From the NCBI GenBank assembly GCA_030654635.1, contig JAURXE010000340.1:1-10241 (forward strand): a stretch of 10,241 nucleotides of DNA. Reading direction: 5' to 3'. Below the pieces are notes generated by a model. That model was not told the origin of the DNA, did no database searches, and saw only the letters and a program-made list of their open reading frames with translations. This DNA comes from Pseudomonas sp. (GTDB lineage Bacteria > Pseudomonadota > Gammaproteobacteria > Pseudomonadales > Pseudomonadaceae). The position numbers were made by a program, and so were the translations under genes. This document shows, in pieces, positions 7,419-10,241 of this stretch; position 1 is the stretch's first letter, and every line of letters starts with the position of its first letter.

Positions 7419-7882
7419 TGCGGGTCTTGTTTGTGTGTCTGGGCAACATCTGCCGTTCGCCGACCGCCGAGGGCGTATTGCGCCACAAACTGGCGGCGGC
7501 CGGGCTGCAAGACTTGGTTAGTGTTGATTCGGCGGGTACCAGCGACTGGCATGTGGGCAAGCCGGTCGACAGTCGTACCCGCTTGGCCGCACAGCGCCGT
7601 GGCTACGATCTGTCGGCGTTGCGCGGGCGGCAAGTGAGCGCGGCGGATTTTGCTCGCTTTGAGCTGATTTTTGCCATGGACCAAAACAATCTGCAGCACT
7701 TACAAAGCATGCAGCCAGTCGCCGGCATCGCGCAGTTGGACCTGTTCTTGCGCCGCTATGGCTTGCCGACTGACGAGGTCCCCGATCCCTATTACAGCGG
7801 CGAAGAGGGCTTTGAGTTGGTGCTGGATTTGCTTGAGCGGGCCTGTGATGGCCTGGTTGCCGAGTTAAAGGGGCGCTTGTGA
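7418..7882 (+). CDS. Low-molecular-weight protein tyrosine phosphatase
   Basis: This is a cytoplasmic phosphatase of the low-molecular-weight class, which hydrolyses phosphotyrosine through a cysteinyl-phosphate intermediate. The protein is 154 residues. The P-loop CLGNICRS sits at 7-14, giving the CX5R(S/T) motif with Cys7 as nucleophile and Arg13 binding phosphate. The general acid is Asp123 in VPDPYYSG, at the expected distance near the C-terminus. The ATG at 7418 is favoured because the P-loop must lie near the N-terminus; a longer in-frame reading from 7268 only covers kdsB. It overlaps kdsB by one base and murB by four. No tyrosine kinase or exopolysaccharide gene, the usual partners of Wzb-type members, is in the window. 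The physiological substrate therefore cannot be inferred, and I leave the symbol empty although ptpA is commonly used. Confidence 0.94.
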   Translation: MRVLFVCLGNICRSPTAEGVLRHKLAAAGLQDLVSVDSAGTSDWHVGKPVDSRTRLAAQRRGYDLSALRGRQVSAADFARFELIFAMDQNNLQHLQSMQPVAGIAQLDLFLRRYGLPTDEVPDPYYSGEEGFELVLDLLERACDGLVAELKGRL

Positions 7883-8898
7883 GTTTGCAGCTAGAGCAAA
7901 ACGTTTCGCTAAAAGCCTTTAACAGCTTTGGACTGGACGTCAGTGCCCGCTGGTTTGCTCAGGCTCAGGATGATGCGCAGGTGCGTGAAGCCTTGGCCTT
8001 GGCGAGTGAGCGGCAGTTGGCCGTGCTGGTGATCGGCGGCGGTAGCAATCTGTTGCTGACTCAGGATGTCGATGCACTGGTGCTGCGCATGGCCAGTCGC
8101 GGTATTCGCCTGCTGGCGGATCGCGGCGATGAGGTCATAGTCGAAGCCGAGGCCGGCGAGCCCTGGCATCCCTTCGTGCTCTGGAGTCTGGCGCAGGGTT
8201 TGATGGGGCTGGAGAATCTCAGCTTGATTCCCGGCACCGTCGGCGCCGCGCCGATGCAAAACATCGGTGCCTATGGGGTGGAGCTGAAGGATGTGTTTGC
8301 CGGCTTAACCGCGCTGGATCGCCAGACCGGCGAGTTGCGCGAGTTTAGCCTTGAGCAAGCCGCCTTTGGCTACCGCGACAGCCTGTTCAAGCGTGAAGCG
8401 GGGCGTTGGTTGATTCTGCGGGTGCGCTTTATCTTGCGCCGGCAAGCGACCCTGCATCTGCAGTACGGGCCCTTGCACCAGTACCTGCAAGGGCAGGGCA
8501 TAGCTGCACCAACCGCCAGCGATGTCAGCCGCGCGGTGTGCACCATCCGCAGTGAAAAACTGCCCGATCCGGCCGTGCTCGGCAATGCCGGTAGCTTCTT
8601 CAAAAATCCTGTGGTCTCGGCGGCGCTGGCACAACGCTTGCGCAGCGAGCACCCAGACTTGGTGGCTTATGAGCAGCCCGATGATCAGTTTAAGTTGGCC
8701 GCCGGTTGGTTGATTGAGCGTGCGGGCTGGAAGGGTTTTCGCGAGGGCGATGTCGGCGTGCATCAACAGCAAGCGCTGGTCTTGGTCAACTATGGCGCGG
8801 CCACCGGTGCGCAACTGTTAAGTCTGGCGCGGCGCATTCAGGCCGATATTGCCGAGCGTTTTGCTGTCGAGTTGGAGATAGAGCCAAACGTGCTCTGA
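7879..8898 (+). CDS. murB: UDP-N-acetylmuramate dehydrogenase (UDP-N-acetylenolpyruvoylglucosamine reductase)
   Basis: MurB is a cytoplasmic FAD enzyme that uses NADPH to reduce UDP-GlcNAc-enolpyruvate to UDP-MurNAc, the second committed step of peptidoglycan synthesis. The 339-residue length fits the longer, E. coli-like type I form. The FAD-binding core shows VIGGGSNLLL from 51 and LSLIPGTVGAAPMQNIGAYG from 114. YRDS at 165-168 carries Arg166, and GNAGSFFKNP at 235-244 carries Ser239, the counterpart of the catalytic serine. The C-terminal EPN has Glu335, the counterpart of the catalytic glutamate. The start is a GTG overlapping the phosphatase stop by four bases (GTGA), giving the expected MSLQLEQNVSLKAFNSFGL. 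It is the last gene of the plus-strand block and is followed by a hairpin terminator. Confidence 0.97.
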   Translation: MSLQLEQNVSLKAFNSFGLDVSARWFAQAQDDAQVREALALASERQLAVLVIGGGSNLLLTQDVDALVLRMASRGIRLLADRGDEVIVEAEAGEPWHPFVLWSLAQGLMGLENLSLIPGTVGAAPMQNIGAYGVELKDVFAGLTALDRQTGELREFSLEQAAFGYRDSLFKREAGRWLILRVRFILRRQATLHLQYGPLHQYLQGQGIAAPTASDVSRAVCTIRSEKLPDPAVLGNAGSFFKNPVVSAALAQRLRSEHPDLVAYEQPDDQFKLAAGWLIERAGWKGFREGDVGVHQQQALVLVNYGAATGAQLLSLARRIQADIAERFAVELEIEPNVL

Positions 8899-8942
8899 GC
8901 CAATCAACGCTGTCGGGCTGTGGTGTTTTGCCATGGCCCACA

Positions 8943-8973
8943 AAAAAGGGGATGCTTTTGGCATCCCCTTTTT
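8943..8973. terminator. Bidirectional intrinsic terminator between murB and rne
   Basis: AAAAAGGGGATGC (8943-8955) and GCATCCCCTTTTT (8961-8973) form a perfect 13-bp stem around the loop TTTTG. A-run and T-run flank the GC-rich core, so each strand has a proper U-tract. It lies 44 bases after the murB stop and 14 bases from the rne stop, fitting a shared terminator for the convergent genes. Confidence 0.92.
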
Positions 8974-8987
8974 CGTTGGCGCAGCTT

Positions 8988-10241
8988 TTAGGCGAGAGGT
9001 TTCTCTTCCTCGGCTTGCGGTGCTGCTACTGGCTCAGGCTCTTGCGGGTCGGCAGTCTCGACTTCAGTCGGGGCTACGAACTCGATAGTGGCTTGGGCGG
9101 GTTCTTCAGCGTTGCTTTCGGCGGCTGGTGTGGCTTCTACCGCTTCAACTGCTTCAACTGCTTCAACTGCTTCAACTGCTTCAACTGCTTCGGCTGCAGC
9201 TTCAGGAGCGGTGGCCTCAACGGCAACCTCGACAGCGGCCACTTCAACTTCTGCCACGCTCACTTCGACAGGTGCAACTACAGGAGCTACTGCAGCTTGG
9301 CTGGCAAGCGCCTCGGCTTCGCGTTGACGGCGACGAATTTCCCGTGGGTCGTTCGGTGCGCGACCAGTGCTGCTAACAGGTTCGGCAACGACTGCAGGTG
9401 CAGCTTCGATAACCACAGCTTCGATGACGGCTGCTGGTTCGGTGACTGCAACCACTTCTGCAATGACCGCTGCGGGTGCAGGCTCGGCCTCTGCTTGGGT
9501 TTCTGCTGGGGCTTCGACGTTGGTCGGTGCTGGCGCAGAAACTTCAACAATGGCTTCGATTGCCGGAGCGGCGACCACTTCGGTCTGCGCTACGGCAACT
9601 TCAACGGCCTCGCTGTGTGGCTCAGTGCTGGCAACAGCTTCAGTGCTTGCGGCGCTTTGCTCGTTGGCAATCTGTTCGCTGACGGCTACCGCAGCGGCTA
9701 CTGCCACAACAGTGCTGGCCGGCAGTTCTTGGCTGCTTTCTTCGCCGTCGTTTGCCTCAGTGCTTTCTTCGCTGCCTTCAATTACGTTGCCGTTGGCATC
9801 GCTTTGACGCTCGCGACGGTTGCTGCGACGACGCTGGCCGCGTGAGCGACGACGTGGACGCTCGCCTTCGGCGCCATCCTGCTCGTCATCCAGCAGTTGC
9901 TCATCAACAGGCAGTGCTTCTTCGTCAGTTGCAGTAGTTTCTGCGGCAACTGCAGGGCGCGGCTGGCGCTCTTCACGTGGCGCACGAGGTTGACGCTCTT
10001 CACGCGGTGCGCGGGCTGGGCGTTCTTCACGGGGTGCGTCGGTACGTGCAGCTTCTTGCGCTACTGGCTGGCCTTGTGCATCCAAAGGCTCGCGCAGTTC
10101 ACGGGTTTGCCGCTCTTCCCTTGGCTGACGTTCTTCACGCGGTGCGCGGGCCGGGCGTTCTTCGCGGGGTGCGTCGGTGCGTGCAGCTTCTTGTGCGGCT
10201 GGCTGGCCTTGTGCATCCAAAGGCTCGCGCAGTTCACGGGT
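8988..10241 (-). CDS. rne: Ribonuclease E, C-terminal scaffold part only (5' end outside the window)
   Basis: RNase E is the essential endonuclease of mRNA decay and rRNA/tRNA processing, and its C-terminal half assembles the RNA degradosome. Only the last 417 residues are here; the frame stays open to the window edge, so the catalytic half is upstream on the minus strand. In coding order the visible part has: a 45-residue tandem repeat with six REER motifs (9966-10166); an acidic stretch (TATDEEALPVDEQLLDDEQD); an arginine-rich patch (9804-9866); a long Ala/Val/Glu/Pro-rich low-complexity stretch; NDPREIRRRQREAEAL with an NDPR motif; an (EAV)n run; and the end EEEKPLA. No folded domain or transmembrane helix is seen, as expected for this scaffold. 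I identify it from composition, the motifs, and its position convergent to murB, which is the Pseudomonas arrangement. The catalytic domain would confirm it. Confidence 0.88.
   Translation of the reverse strand, partial: TRELREPLDAQGQPAAQEAARTDAPREERPARAPREERQPREERQTRELREPLDAQGQPVAQEAARTDAPREERPARAPREERQPRAPREERQPRPAVAAETTATDEEALPVDEQLLDDEQDGAEGERPRRRSRGQRRRSNRRERQSDANGNVIEGSEESTEANDGEESSQELPASTVVAVAAAVAVSEQIANEQSAASTEAVASTEPHSEAVEVAVAQTEVVAAPAIEAIVEVSAPAPTNVEAPAETQAEAEPAPAAVIAEVVAVTEPAAVIEAVVIEAAPAVVAEPVSSTGRAPNDPREIRRRQREAEALASQAAVAPVVAPVEVSVAEVEVAAVEVAVEATAPEAAAEAVEAVEAVEAVEAVEAVEATPAAESNAEEPAQATIEFVAPTEVETADPQEPEPVAAPQAEEEKPLA
9142..9195 (-). repeat. 9-bp tandem repeat in rne encoding a Glu-Ala-Val run
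   Basis: On the plus strand GCTTCAACT occurs five times without change (9142-9186), followed by a degenerate sixth unit GCTTCGGCT (9187-9195). Read on the coding strand this gives repeated Ala-Val-Glu. Because the unit is nine bases, gain or loss of copies keeps the reading frame. Confidence 0.95.
9342..9353 (-). other. NDPR short linear motif in the RNase E scaffold
   Basis: The four codons give Asn-Asp-Pro-Arg, followed by EIRRRQREAEALASQ, a basic segment likely to form a helix within otherwise low-complexity sequence. As I recall, an NDPR motif in the P. aeruginosa RNase E scaffold has been reported as a protein-docking site for a core degradosome component. Whether this copy does the same is inference. 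Confidence 0.5.
9804..9866 (-). other. Arginine-rich putative RNA-binding patch of RNase E
   Basis: These codons give GERPRRRSRGQRRRSNRRERQ in segments with eleven arginines in twenty-one residues, flanked by acidic sequence. Such arginine-rich regions in RNase E scaffolds (AR1/AR2 type) bind RNA and, in some species, the helicase RhlB. Assignment is by composition and position only. Confidence 0.6.
9961..10041 (-). repeat. Three 27-bp sub-repeats in rne encoding REER units
   Basis: Plus-strand units at 9961-9987, 9988-10014 and 10015-10041 are imperfect copies of one another, each with a core of the type gcgctcttcacg. Each encodes a nine-residue unit close to APREERQPR. They partly overlap the larger 135-bp-period repeat. 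Confidence 0.75.
9991..10241 (-). repeat. 135-bp-period tandem duplication in rne (45 codons)
   Basis: Bases 9991-10106 match 10126-10241 at an offset of exactly 135 bases, with seven mismatches that I can count over 116 positions. The second copy runs into the window edge, so more copies may lie beyond. In protein terms RELREPLDAQGQP, an AAQEAARTDA or VAQEAARTDA stretch, and PREERPARAPREERQP appear twice. The period is a multiple of three, so the frame is kept. Confidence 0.95.

Noticed and set aside
9088..9327. Ala-Ser-Thr-rich plus-strand reading that looks like a low-complexity surface protein
   Set aside because: It is produced only by the 9-bp tandem repeat read on the wrong strand; no start signal or domain supports it.
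8928..9845. A 305-codon plus-strand open frame opposite rne, with Phe-Asn-Cys repeats
   Set aside because: It is the antisense reading of the biased Ala/Val/Glu codons of rne. The composition is implausible (runs of Phe, Asn, Cys, Gly), it crosses the terminator and there is no ribosome site. The frame on the other strand carries recognisable RNase E motifs.
9961..10241. Possible CRISPR array from the spaced repeats near the right edge
   Set aside because: The repeats are contiguous, in frame with rne and imperfect, and they encode a repeated protein motif; there are no unique spacers.

Overview
The window is a chromosomal segment of a Pseudomonas-type gammaproteobacterium (Pseudomonas sensu lato; the species cannot be fixed from this sequence). 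This rests on gene order and protein likeness. A LolC/E permease, a DUF2062 membrane protein, ComEC/Rec2, an ExbB/ExbD pair, LpxK, a Trm112-like protein, KdsB, a low-molecular-weight phosphatase and MurB are followed by a convergent rne. As I recall it, this is the order at the P. aeruginosa PA2986-PA2976 locus. The DNA is GC-rich and codon use looks uniform. I see no insertion sequence, tRNA, rRNA, CRISPR array, integrase or other sign of recent transfer.

Layout. (1) Bases 1-1215 hold the lipoprotein-export permease gene (lolE type), probably missing its first codons at the window edge. A hairpin at 1228-1270 ends it and also serves the convergent DUF2062 gene (1282-1809, minus). (2) A 205-bp divergent spacer (1810-2014) should hold promoters for the DUF2062 gene and for comEC (2015-4252), which encodes an inner-membrane DNA-uptake channel with a C-terminal metallo-beta-lactamase-like domain. 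(3) From 4326 to 8898 there is one tightly packed plus-strand block: exbB-exbD-lpxK-trm112-kdsB-ptp-murB. Four junctions overlap by 1 or 4 bases and one has a 3-base gap; only lpxK-trm112 has a real spacer (62 bp). (4) A perfect bidirectional hairpin (8943-8973) separates murB from the minus-strand rne. Only the last 417 codons of rne, the unstructured scaffold of RNase E, are in the window.

How the genes fit together. The block is centred on the cell envelope. LpxK makes lipid IVA, KdsB activates Kdo for addition to lipid IVA, MurB completes UDP-MurNAc for peptidoglycan, and LolE releases lipoproteins to the outer membrane. ExbB/ExbD supplies a proton-driven motor with no TonB or TolA gene beside it. 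RNase E is the endonuclease and scaffold of the RNA degradosome.

Novelty. Most of the window is conserved housekeeping sequence and I do not see a new system. The parts that deserve attention are in the rne scaffold: a 45-codon tandem duplication rich in REER motifs, 27-bp sub-repeats inside it, a slippage-prone 9-bp repeat, an arginine-rich patch and an NDPR motif. The comEC-exbB adjacency is also worth noting.
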